A stretch of 20,782 nucleotides of DNA from DATECU01 sp035286745 (GTDB lineage Bacteria; Acidobacteriota; Vicinamibacteria; Fen-336). A program made the position numbers and the translations under genes. The stretch is from assembly GCA_035286745.1 (NCBI GenBank), contig DATECU010000364.1, forward strand, positions 1 to 20,782, read 5' to 3'. The notes under the pieces were generated by a model that was not told the origin of the DNA, made no database searches, and was given only the letters and a program-made list of their open reading frames with translations. Positions 14,709 to 20,782 of this stretch are shown here, in pieces; positions within the stretch are counted from its first letter, which is position 1, and each line of letters starts with the position of its first letter.

Positions 14709-16979
14709 ATGCCTGTCGAGACCCACTCCGCAAACGTTGCCCTCCCGCTTCTGGAACGCGCCGCAGCCGAGGGCCGTTCCGTGCTGCTGGAACCCGAGGT
14801 CTACGAGCTCTTGGACGGTGTCGGGATCGACGTTCCGGCGTATCGCCTCGCTGCCGGCCCCGACGATGTCGGCCTGGAGCTGTGTGCGACCCTTCCCTCG
14901 GACCGGGTGGTGGTCAAACTGGTCTCGCCCGACATCCTGCACAAGAGCGATGTGGGGGGCGTCCAGTTCTGCGCCAACGAGCCCGGGGTGGTTCGCTCCG
15001 CCGTGCGTCAGGTGCTGGCAGCGGCTCGCCGCCTGCGGCCGGAGCCCTCGATTCGAGGGGTTCTGGTCGCGGAAGCGGTGGCCTTCGCAAGCGGCTTTGG
15101 CCGCGAGGTCTTGGCCGGTTTCCGGCATGACCCCGCCTTCGGACCGGTGGTTGTGATGGGCGTAGGCGGCCTCGACACCGAGTACCTGCTGGCGTCGCTG
15201 CGGCCCGAGCGGGCCAAGGTGGTGGTCGAAGCCCAAGGGCTCAGCGAGCAGAAGGCCCTCTCGCTGCTGCGCGGAACCGTGGTGCATGAGGCCCTCACCG
15301 GCCGGCTGCGCAGCTCCCACCAGGCAGCCGTCCCCGAGGAGCGGCTGGTTCGCCTCCTGTTGCGCCTGGCCGAGCTGGCCGCGCGTTATGCCTCCTTCGC
15401 TCCCGAGCGGGGCCTTGGCCTCGCCGAGCTGGAAGTCAATCCCTTCGTGGTCGCCGGCGGGCGCCTGCTGGCCTTGGACGGGCTGGCCCGGCTTCATCGC
15501 CCGGCGCCGCTACCGGGCGCCCGGCCCATCGCCAGCCTGCGGCACCTGCTGATGCCGGGCTCGGCGGTGGTGGTCGGGGCCTCGGCCGAGGGATCCAACG
15601 TGGGCCGGGTCATCCTGCGAAACCTGATTCAAGGTGGGAGCCCTCCCCGAGATCGGATCTGGGCCATTCATCCGCGCGCCCAGGCCATCGACGGCTGCCG
15701 GGCCTTCCCCTCGCTGGACGCGCTGCCCGAGATCGCCGACATGGCGGTGGTGGCGGTGGCCGCCGACAAGGGTGGCGATCAGGTGGTGGTGGACTTGGTG
15801 ACCAAGAGGCGGGCCCGCGCCATCACCCTGATCAGCGGCGGTTTCGGCGAGACCCAGGCGGGCCGGGGCGCCGAGGACCGCATGCGTCAGGCGATCGAGG
15901 CCAGCCACCGGGCCCCGGACGGCGGGGTGCTGGTCAACGGGGGCAACTGCCTGGGCATCATCTCCGTGCCCGGCGGCTACAACACCTTCTTCATCCCGCC
16001 CCACAAGCTGCCCTTCCACGACGCCCCCGGGCAGAACGTGGCCAGCATCAGCCAGTCGGGGGCCTACCTGGTCACCCAGATCTCCAACCTGGATCGGGCG
16101 GTGCGTCCGCGTTATGCGATCTCCTTCGGCAACCAGCTGGACGTGACCGCCTCCGACTACCTGGACTTCCTGGCCGGCGACCCTGAGGTTCGCGTGTTCG
16201 CCGTCTACCTCGAGGGGTTCAGGCCTGGAGATGGGGTCCGCTTCCTGGAGGTGGCGCGGCGGATCGTCGGCGAGGGGCGCACGGTCCTCCTCTACAAGGC
16301 GGGGAGGACGCCGGAGGGTGGCGCGGCGGCGGCTTCCCACACCGCGGCCGCGGTGGGCGACTATGAGGTGTGCCGGCAGCTCGCTCGATCCGCTGGGGTG
16401 ATCGACTGCTTCACCCTCAACATGTTCGAGGACTACCTGATGACGTTCTCCTTCCTGGCCGACCGCAGGACGGCGGGGACGCGGGTGGCGGTGCTGTCCA
16501 ACGCCGGCTTCGAGTGCACGGCCGCGGCCGACAAGCTCTACGGCCTGGAGCTTTCGAGCTTCGGCCCCCAGACCCGGGAACGGCTCCGGCGGCTGCTGCC
16601 TACCGGCATCGTCGACGTGCACAACCCGGTGGACGCCACGCCGGTCACGCCTACCGCAACCTACGTGGGTTGCGTGGAGGCCCTGGTCGACGATCCGGGG
16701 GTCGACGCACTGGTGGTCGCCGGGGTGCCGGCCACGCCCTATCTCGAGGATCTGGCCCGGGGCGAAGGCCACGATGAGGACATCGGGCGGGAGACCAGCC
16801 TGCCTTCCCGGCTGATCCGCATCTTCCGCAGCACCCGCAAGCCGATCGTGTTCTCGGTGGACTCGGGGGCGCTTTACGAAGGCTGCGTGCAGATGATGAA
16901 GCGCGCCGGCCTGCCCTGCTTCCGCAAGGTGGATCGGGCGACCAGAGCCCTGGCCGCCTTCCTGGGCACCTACCGGTAG
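14709..16979 (+). CDS. Acyl-CoA synthetase (ADP/NDP-forming), ATP-grasp domain first, 756 aa
   Basis: Enzymes of this family convert acyl-CoA, ADP and phosphate to free acid, CoA and ATP, or run in reverse. Residues 1-270 are an ATP-grasp domain (beta part): VVVKLVSPDILHKSDVGGVQ, GREVLAGFRHDPAFGPVVVM and ELEVNPF. Residues 276-410 are the CoA-binding Rossmann domain (SLRHLLMPGSAVVVGASAEG). About 415-756 are the succinyl-CoA ligase-like domains: NGGNCLGI, ASISQSGAYLVTQISN, and GRTPEGGAAAASHTAA with the phosphorylated His at 544. The usual fused order in bacteria is CoA-binding first and ATP-grasp last; here it is reversed. Start is ATG at 14709, with GAGG six bases upstream. The frame stays open far upstream to 13758, but that part is the out-of-frame image of the membrane-protein remnant. 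Substrate cannot be told; the neighbours suggest a product of the thiolase-like enzyme. Confidence 0.92.
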   Translation: MPVETHSANVALPLLERAAAEGRSVLLEPEVYELLDGVGIDVPAYRLAAGPDDVGLELCATLPSDRVVVKLVSPDILHKSDVGGVQFCANEPGVVRSAVRQVLAAARRLRPEPSIRGVLVAEAVAFASGFGREVLAGFRHDPAFGPVVVMGVGGLDTEYLLASLRPERAKVVVEAQGLSEQKALSLLRGTVVHEALTGRLRSSHQAAVPEERLVRLLLRLAELAARYASFAPERGLGLAELEVNPFVVAGGRLLALDGLARLHRPAPLPGARPIASLRHLLMPGSAVVVGASAEGSNVGRVILRNLIQGGSPPRDRIWAIHPRAQAIDGCRAFPSLDALPEIADMAVVAVAADKGGDQVVVDLVTKRRARAITLISGGFGETQAGRGAEDRMRQAIEASHRAPDGGVLVNGGNCLGIISVPGGYNTFFIPPHKLPFHDAPGQNVASISQSGAYLVTQISNLDRAVRPRYAISFGNQLDVTASDYLDFLAGDPEVRVFAVYLEGFRPGDGVRFLEVARRIVGEGRTVLLYKAGRTPEGGAAAASHTAAAVGDYEVCRQLARSAGVIDCFTLNMFEDYLMTFSFLADRRTAGTRVAVLSNAGFECTAAADKLYGLELSSFGPQTRERLRRLLPTGIVDVHNPVDATPVTPTATYVGCVEALVDDPGVDALVVAGVPATPYLEDLARGEGHDEDIGRETSLPSRLIRIFRSTRKPIVFSVDSGALYEGCVQMMKRAGLPCFRKVDRATRALAAFLGTYR

Positions 16980-16982
16980 CGA

Positions 16983-17006
16983 AGCTCCGCCTCAACCGGC
17001 GGAGCT
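16983..17006 (+). terminator. Hairpin just after the acyl-CoA synthetase gene
   Basis: AGCTCCGCC (16983-16991), a loop TCAACC and GGCGGAGCT (16998-17006) form a perfect 9-bp stem beginning 4 bases past the stop codon. It is followed by CCTCCGGTCTTGG rather than a T-run, so termination would be inefficient or Rho-assisted. Confidence 0.5.
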
Positions 17007-17209
17007 CCTCCGGTCTTGGGGCCCTACGGCTTGCGAGGGTCCTTGATCACCAGCTCCGGCTTGCGGATGTCCTTGGCCTGGAGTCTACTCCCGGCCGAGG
17101 TTTTCCGGCCCCCCCAACATGGTCCAAAGGGTCCATGGCCCAAGGGGGGGACCACACGCTATCGTGGGGTCGGGGCCGCCTGCTGAGGCCGCTGACAAGG
17201 GAGGGTGCC

Positions 17210-17968
17210 ATGGCCACCCGAGTGCGCGAGATCATGAACCGGGAGCTGTTCAGCGTGCGGGGCGAGGAGCCGGCGGAGGCCGTCCTCAAGGGCATCCTGT
17301 CGCTCGGCATCACGGGGGCACCGGTGGTGGACGCCGGTGGGCGGCCGCTGGGGATGATCTCCCTGCGCGACCTGGTGGGGCCTCGGCCCGGCGCCACCGC
17401 CGCCGAGCGCATGACCTCCCCCGCCGTCACCATCCCCGCCAGCGCCCGAATCGAGGAAGCGGGGCGGCGGCTCTCCGAAACCGGCTACCACCGGTTGGTG
17501 GCGGTCGATGAGACGGAACGCGCGGTGGGCATCGTCTCCGGCCTCGACGTGGTTCGGGGCCTTCTGGGCATCCCCGCCGGTCACCCCGCGGCCTTCCCCC
17601 ATCTCGATCGGGAGACGGGCCTGGTCTGGACCGACGATCTGCCGCTGGAGGCCAGGCGGGTTGCCCTCGCCCCCCAGGGACCGGGCCTCATCGTCTTGAT
17701 CCACGGCGGTGCCGGTGTGCCCGAGCGGGCGGTGTGGGCTGAGGCCTGCGAGGAGGTCCGCAGCCGACTCGGCGACATGCTGGCCAGGCCGCAGCCCGAT
17801 CTGCTCGGAGCCTGGCTCGACCACGGCAGCCTGCGCTTCCGGGCTGCCATCCATCCCGACCCCGGCCGGCGGCAAGCCGCGCTCGGCGTCGTTCTGCACC
17901 AACTGGGCGGGCGTGCCCTCCCGGAACCAGGTCCGGGACAAGTCGGCGCGCCCGGGGGGATCCGGTAG
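17210..17968 (+). CDS. Tandem CBS-domain protein with an unrecognised C-terminal domain, 252 aa
   Basis: Residues 1-125 hold a CBS pair (Bateman module), which usually binds adenine nucleotides and senses energy state. The repeats are VREIMNRELFSVRGEEPAEA with ITGAPVVDAGGRPLGMISLR (first) and ERMTSPAVTIPASARIEEAG with GYHRLVAVDETERAVGIVSG (second). Residues about 130-245 form a domain that I do not recognise. It contains TGLVWTDDLPLEARRVALAP, GLIVLIHGGAGVPERAVWAE and GSLRFRAAIHPDPGRRQAAL, has no transmembrane segment and looks soluble. Start is ATG at 17210 after AAGGGAGGG; the open frame extends upstream to 17135 but without a ribosome site. It lies downstream of the acyl-CoA synthetase, so it may share its expression, though a hairpin and 230 bases separate them. 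Confidence 0.85.
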   Translation: MATRVREIMNRELFSVRGEEPAEAVLKGILSLGITGAPVVDAGGRPLGMISLRDLVGPRPGATAAERMTSPAVTIPASARIEEAGRRLSETGYHRLVAVDETERAVGIVSGLDVVRGLLGIPAGHPAAFPHLDRETGLVWTDDLPLEARRVALAPQGPGLIVLIHGGAGVPERAVWAEACEEVRSRLGDMLARPQPDLLGAWLDHGSLRFRAAIHPDPGRRQAALGVVLHQLGGRALPEPGPGQVGAPGGIR

Positions 17969-17987
17969 GGCCCTTCCGCTCGGCGCC

Positions 17988-18027
17988 AAGAAAGGAAAGG
18001 GCCCGGAACCTGCCGGCTCCGGGCCCT
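17988..18027 (-). terminator. Rho-independent terminator of the cold-shock gene
   Basis: On the minus strand AGGGCCCGGA (18027-18018), a 10-nt loop and TCCGGGCCCT (18007-17998) form a perfect 10-bp stem. A T-rich tail TTTCCTTTCT follows (17997-17988). It starts 25 bases past the cold-shock stop codon. On the plus strand no T-run follows, so it mainly serves the minus-strand gene. Confidence 0.85.
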
Positions 18028-18052
18028 CCCATCAGCGGCGCGAGTCGTTAGG

Positions 18053-18253
18053 TTAGATCTTGGTGACGTTGGCGGCGCGGGGACCCTTGGGGCTGGAAAC
18101 GATCTCGAAGCGGACCCGGTCACCCTCGGCGAGAGTCCGGAAGCCGTCGGCGCGGATCTCGGAGTGGTGGACGAAAACGTCCGGACCACCCTCGCGCGAC
18201 AGGAAACCGAAGCCCTTGGACTCGTTAAACCACTTGACAGTACCTTCGACCAT
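18053..18253 (-). CDS. cspA: Cold-shock domain protein (CspA family), 66 aa
   Basis: This is a single-strand nucleic-acid-binding OB-fold protein acting as an RNA chaperone. The start VEGTVKWFNESKGFGFLSRE carries RNP1 (KGFGFL) and is followed by DVFVHHSEI with RNP2 (VFVHHS). The end GDRVRFEIVSSPKGPRAANV, then TKI, is canonical, and the length of 66 is typical. Start is ATG at 18253, with a full AGGAGG at 18270-18265, 11 bases upstream. A strong candidate promoter (18376-18404) gives a leader of about 116 nt, as in long-leader csp genes; a classical terminator closes the unit. It is monocistronic. Confidence 0.97.
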   Translation of the reverse strand: MVEGTVKWFNESKGFGFLSREGGPDVFVHHSEIRADGFRTLAEGDRVRFEIVSSPKGPRAANVTKI

Positions 18254-18314
18254 GAACGTGCAGGCCTCCTAGCCTTCGCCTAGCGCAACGTCGCCTGCGC
18301 GTCCACGAACGAAA

Positions 18315-18333
18315 GCCGCCCACCATGGGCGGC
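18315..18333 (-). promoter_or_regulatory. Hairpin with U-rich tail in the cold-shock leader, possible attenuator
   Basis: On the minus strand GCCGCCCA, loop TGG, TGGGCGGC form a perfect 8-bp stem, followed by TTTCGTT. It lies about 36 nt into the predicted leader and 62 nt before the ATG. It could be an attenuator or temperature-responsive structure, or, less likely, a terminator for the gene upstream at 18498. Confidence 0.5.
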
Positions 18334-18375
18334 CTCTTCCCAAACGCCAGAGGAACGGCAACTAGTGCAAATAGA

Positions 18376-18404
18376 AGGATACCGTGCCCCCAGGGCCGGG
18401 TCAA
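18376..18404 (-). promoter_or_regulatory. Sigma-70-like promoter of the cold-shock gene
   Basis: On the minus strand -35 TTGACC (18404-18399, 5 of 6) is followed after exactly 17 bases by -10 TATCCT (18381-18376, 4 of 6). The predicted transcription start is near 18369. It is the best promoter match in the window. Confidence 0.6.
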
Positions 18405-18497
18405 ACGCCACTCTGGAGCCTCGCCGAAAGCCTGCCGGCAGACCGGTCGGTCGGTCGGGCACGGAGCGGGATCGGCGTGGCCTCAGGGCCGCTGCGG

Positions 18498-18803
18498 TCA
18501 CCCGCCGGCGTCGGCCCTCGACGACTCGGACAGCGCAGCCGCCAGCAGGTCCGCGATCGGCCGGCCGGTCGCGAGGGAGTAGAGGGTCAGCGGATCCCAG
18601 TCCGCATCGTCGGGCCAACAGATCGTCCCCAGCTCGGAGTTCACCCGGACGGTCGCAAAGTAGGCCGGGTCGCGAAGCGGCGCAAAAACGCCCTCGAACT
18701 CCAGGAAGGGGCGCAGGTCGATCTCACCCTCCACTCCGTCCTCGAACCTCACCCAGAGACGGTAGTCACCGCGGGGCTCCACCCTAACGACATCGATCAG
18801 CAT
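18498..18803 (-). CDS. DUF2442 protein, 101 aa
   Basis: The sequence shows the DUF2442 pattern: VVRVEPRGDYRLWVRFEDGV, EGEIDLRPFLEFEGVFAPLR, DPAYFATVRVNSELGTICWP and DDADWDPLTLY. DUF2442 genes commonly sit beside DUF4160 genes, as here, and the pair is suspected to be a toxin-antitoxin-like unit; the function is not established. After LYSLATGRPIADLLAAALSE the C-terminus has a short polar tail. Start is ATG at 18803, after a run of seven G. The DUF4160 remnant upstream ends eight bases before it. The gene is intact, while its partner is not. Confidence 0.85.
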   Translation of the reverse strand: MLIDVVRVEPRGDYRLWVRFEDGVEGEIDLRPFLEFEGVFAPLRDPAYFATVRVNSELGTICWPDDADWDPLTLYSLATGRPIADLLAAALSESSRADAGG

Positions 18804-18811
18804 TGCCCCCC

Positions 18812-18916
18812 CTACGCCAGCGGCGCAATGCGCTCACGAGCATGGAAGTGCGGAGGCGAGTGGTCGTTGTAGTTCATCGTGATGATGATACCGAAGAACC
18901 GGCTGATCTCTGGCAT
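18812..18916 (-). pseudogene. DUF4160 gene with an internal in-frame deletion, 34 aa left
   Basis: The gene begins exactly like DUF4160 (MPEISRFFGIIITMNYNDHS, then PPHFHAR) and ends with ERIAPLA, which resembles the last residues of the family (typically P-L--I-PLE). The roughly 45-50 residues that should lie between are missing. The join falls near 18835 and keeps the frame, so the result is a 34-residue reading frame rather than a simple truncation. Start is ATG at 18916 with GGAG eight bases upstream. It is unlikely to fold as the normal protein. Its DUF2442 partner follows at once. Confidence 0.7.
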
Positions 18917-18980
18917 CTGAAGGGCTCCGCGCTTCGCCGCCCTGGCCCAGTGGGCGGGAGTACCGGCGACCATCTGGCCC

Positions 18981-19544
18981 TCACCGGCTGCAGTCGGGGC
19001 AGTTCTCATTCTCGCCGAACACGGCCTTCCCGCAGCGGGGACAGGGCGGCCCCGTCTCCGCGACGGCCAAGCCGCACTCCGGACACTCGGTGGCGCCGGG
19101 GTCTAGCCCGCGGTCACAGGCGGGGCAGCGCCGATAGCCGGTCGCCGGGTCGAACTCGCGCTCCAGCGCCTGCAGCAACGCCGGGTCGGCCTCGGCATCC
19201 AGGTGAGGGGCCAGGATCGTGAGGGCCCGGGCTCGTTCCGCTTGCGGGACCAGAAGCGCCAGGCGCAGGCCTGACTTCTGGCCGTCGGCGGGTCGGGCGT
19301 GAACGTGAAACGGCAGGTCAGCTTGGGTCAGGCGTTCCGCCAACCCCTGGATCTCACGGGGCTGACTGCCCCAGAAGATCGGCTCGTAGCCCTCGGGGAT
19401 GCCGGACTCCGGGGAAGGCGGAGGGGCCTCGATGCGGGGGGCCCGATCGCCGTCCGCATCCTCCAGGAGCGCCCCGCAGTCGGCGCAGGACACGATCTCC
19501 GGCCGGTACTCCTCTCCGCACTCGGGGCAGATCCGCACCTGCAT
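18981..19544 (-). CDS. Triple zinc-ribbon protein with a central DUF2007-like domain, 187 aa
   Basis: Three four-Cys zinc ribbons are visible: Cys6/9/20/23 (CPECGEEY...CADCG), Cys140/143/154/157 (CPACDRG...CPECG) and Cys168/171/182/185 (CPRCGKA...CPDC). Between the first and second lies an alpha/beta segment (about 48-115): EPIFWGSQPREIQGLAERLT, DLPFHVHARP and LALLVPQAERARALTIL. This resembles DUF2007, a small ferredoxin-like domain predicted to be a sensor. Such proteins are soluble and probably mediate protein or nucleic-acid contacts; the specific function is unknown. Start is ATG at 19544 with GAGGAGGTG upstream; a further in-frame ATG at 19571 lacks a matching site. It is followed by the DUF4160/DUF2442 locus. 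Confidence 0.85.
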   Translation of the reverse strand: MQVRICPECGEEYRPEIVSCADCGALLEDADGDRAPRIEAPPPSPESGIPEGYEPIFWGSQPREIQGLAERLTQADLPFHVHARPADGQKSGLRLALLVPQAERARALTILAPHLDAEADPALLQALEREFDPATGYRRCPACDRGLDPGATECPECGLAVAETGPPCPRCGKAVFGENENCPDCSR

Positions 19545-19604
19545 GGGGCCCCACCTCCTCTCGATCATCATACCCGCTCTGCCCCCGGGGCGACAGGTCT
19601 GCGC

Positions 19605-20369
19605 CTAGCGCCTCTCGGTCAAGGCGCCCCCCTGAGCCGCCAACAGCTCGCCCACCGTCACGAACCGCAGCCCCATGGCGCCGCCCGCCGCCAGGATGCC
19701 CGGAAGGGCGGCCACGGATCGCGATCGATCGCCGCCGGAGTCGTGGAGGATCACGATGGCGCCTGGCGCCAGGTTCTTGGACACCAGCCAGCGGATGTAG
19801 CTCTCGGGGGGCCGCCTGGGGTCGTAGGGATAGGCGGAGCCCAGGACCGCCAGGTATCCTCGCGCCCGAGCCGCCTCGAGCTGGCCGGGCCAGATCAGGC
19901 CGCCGGGAGGCCGGAACAGCTTGGGCTGAGCGCCGCTCAGCCCGAGGATCTCCTCGGTACGCATCAGGCGTTCGGCAAAGACGGCGGTCGAGGCGGTGAG
20001 CGTGGTGCCGCTTGTCAGGTAGTGGTTGCCGATCTCGTGGCCCTCGGCCCGGATGCGTCCGAGCAAGCCGGGTTCGGCGGCAGCCCGGCGTCCGATCAAG
20101 AAGAAGGTAGCGCGGGCACCGTGGGCGGCCAGCAGGCCGAGCACCTGCGGCGTGAAGGTGGGGTCGGGACCATCGTCGAAGCTGAGGGCGACCAGGGGCT
20201 CGGCGGTCTCCACGCGCCAAACGATGCGCGGGAAGGCCCAGGCCAGGAGCCCGAACACCCCCGCCGGCTGCCAGGCAACCAGAAGCAACCAGCAGCCGAC
20301 GAGTCCCGCCGCCGCCTTCAGCAGCAGCCGGCGCCGCGGGCTTCCCCGCGGCCTGGCCTTGCCCTTCAC
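19605..20369 (-). CDS. Membrane-anchored polysaccharide deacetylase (CE4/NodB), variant metal site, 254 aa
   Basis: The N-terminus is basic (MKGKARPRGSPRRR), then hydrophobic (about 15-47), so the protein is a signal-anchored or one-to-two-pass inner-membrane enzyme with an external catalytic domain. NodB motifs are: MT1 LVALSFDDGPDP (Asp65, Asp66), MT2 GHEIGNHYLTSGTTLT (His116), MT3 LFRPPGG (Arg153), MT4 YPYDPRRP (Asp183) and MT5 VILHDSGGD (His209). In the usual MT2, H(S/T)xxH, a second His binds the metal; here that position is Ser120. Substrate could be peptidoglycan or an exopolysaccharide N-acetyl sugar, or the enzyme may have a different role. It begins with GTG at 20369, one base after the ElbB stop, so the two are translationally coupled. 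Length is normal. Confidence 0.88.
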   Translation of the reverse strand: MKGKARPRGSPRRRLLLKAAAGLVGCWLLLVAWQPAGVFGLLAWAFPRIVWRVETAEPLVALSFDDGPDPTFTPQVLGLLAAHGARATFFLIGRRAAAEPGLLGRIRAEGHEIGNHYLTSGTTLTASTAVFAERLMRTEEILGLSGAQPKLFRPPGGLIWPGQLEAARARGYLAVLGSAYPYDPRRPPESYIRWLVSKNLAPGAIVILHDSGGDRSRSVAALPGILAAGGAMGLRFVTVGELLAAQGGALTERR

Positions 20370-20370
20370 C

Positions 20371-20782
20371 TCACGCCATCTCGATCAGGGCCTTCACCGT
20401 CTTCTCGATGCCATCGGCGGCTTCGGAGATGCGGGTGGCCAGCATGTAGGCCGGCGACGAGATGAGCTTGCGCCCCTTGTCCACCACCATCTCCCGCACC
20501 GGGCAGTCGACGTGCCTGGCGCCCAGGGCTTCGAGCGCCGAAGCGGTGCCCCGGTCGTTGCCGATGGTGAGGCTGGGGGCCTCGGCGCCCAGGACCTTGG
20601 CCAGAACCGCGGGGGCGATGCAGACCGCGGCCACCGGCTTGCCTTGCGCGTGGACCTCACGAATCAGCCGGGCCACCTCGGGCCGCACCTCGCAGTCCTT
20701 GCCCTTGACCGCGAAGTCGCACAGGTTCTTGGCCGCCCCGAAACCGCCGGGCAGCATGACTGCATCGAACTCCTCTGCCCTC
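20371..20782 (-). CDS. elbB: ElbB, DJ-1/PfpI-like glyoxalase, N-terminus beyond the window
   Basis: The reading frame enters from the window end with RAEEFDAVMLPGGFGAAKNL, which aligns with ElbB at about one third of its length. CDFAVKGKDCEVRPEVARLI, GKPVAAVCIAPAVLAKVLGA and SPAYMLATRISEAADGIEKT follow. Cys in VCIAPA is the DJ-1-type nucleophilic cysteine. E. coli ElbB (GlxIII-like) converts glyoxal to glycolate in vitro and has been linked to isoprenoid synthesis. The visible part is about 137 residues. The stop TGA is one base from the GTG of the deacetylase gene, suggesting an operon. Confidence 0.92.
   Translation of the reverse strand, partial: RAEEFDAVMLPGGFGAAKNLCDFAVKGKDCEVRPEVARLIREVHAQGKPVAAVCIAPAVLAKVLGAEAPSLTIGNDRGTASALEALGARHVDCPVREMVVDKGRKLISSPAYMLATRISEAADGIEKTVKALIEMA

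Noticed and set aside
15510..16772. A 420-codon minus-strand frame
   Set aside because: Antisense image of the acyl-CoA synthetase; no motifs.
17037..17095. A minus-strand peptide ending LQAKDIRKPELVIKDPRKP then TAG, looking like a protein C-terminus
   Set aside because: No start codon, no recognisable family and less than 40 codons of plausible sequence. It may be a decayed gene end but cannot be supported.

Overview
The window is compact, very GC-rich bacterial DNA with genes on both strands. Good Shine-Dalgarno sites (GGAGG/AGGAGG types) precede most starts, and GTG starts are common. No rRNA or tRNA gene, CRISPR array, insertion sequence or phage gene is visible. The gene content is that of a chromosome of an uncultured-type high-GC bacterium. 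It includes a glutamate-carboxypeptidase-like M28 peptidase with signal peptide, a type II-like citrate synthase, an archaeal/SCP-x-like thiolase with a DUF35 partner, and an ADP-forming acyl-CoA synthetase. Acidobacteriota or a neighbouring phylum would fit, but nothing here fixes the taxonomy.

Layout. 23-680 (-): a VapB-type antitoxin and a broken VapC toxin. 752-2119 (-): Sad-type succinate semialdehyde dehydrogenase. 2307-5942 (+): a 1211-residue fusion of a complete DUF255 (YyaL/SSP411) protein with an aldo/keto reductase. 5947-8205 (-): a secreted M28 metallopeptidase, convergent with the fusion gene. 8473-8978 (-): an apparently intact YefM-YoeB pair. 8979-9388: non-coding DNA with short tandem repeats. 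9389-9868 (-): PEBP/YbhB protein. 10094-11413 (-): citrate synthase, divergent from 11735-13661 (+), a thiolase-fold enzyme and its OB-fold (DUF35) partner. 13807-14613 (+): the C-terminal remnant of a polytopic glycosyltransferase-like protein. 14709-16979 (+): acyl-CoA synthetase (ADP-forming). 17210-17968 (+): CBS-pair protein. 18053-18253 (-): cold-shock protein with promoter, long leader and terminator. 18498-18916 (-): DUF2442 and an internally deleted DUF4160. 18981-19544 (-): triple zinc-ribbon protein. 19605-20369 (-): membrane-anchored polysaccharide deacetylase. 20371-20782 (-): ElbB, cut by the window end.

How the genes may work together. The thiolase-like protein, its DUF35 partner and the ADP-forming acyl-CoA synthetase read in one direction and look like an acyl-CoA cleavage and energy-conserving module, next to citrate synthase. 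The thiolase-like protein has Gly where thiolases have the acylated Cys, and its DUF35 partner has lost every zinc-ribbon Cys. The pair is therefore probably not an ordinary thiolase; a repurposed reaction, such as the retro-aldol chemistry known for Ltp2-ChsH2(DUF35), is an inference. This is the most promising candidate here for undescribed biochemistry.

Two further themes are three toxin-antitoxin-like loci in 20 kb, two of them visibly decayed, and short tandem repeats with a 7-nt period in several intergenic regions.
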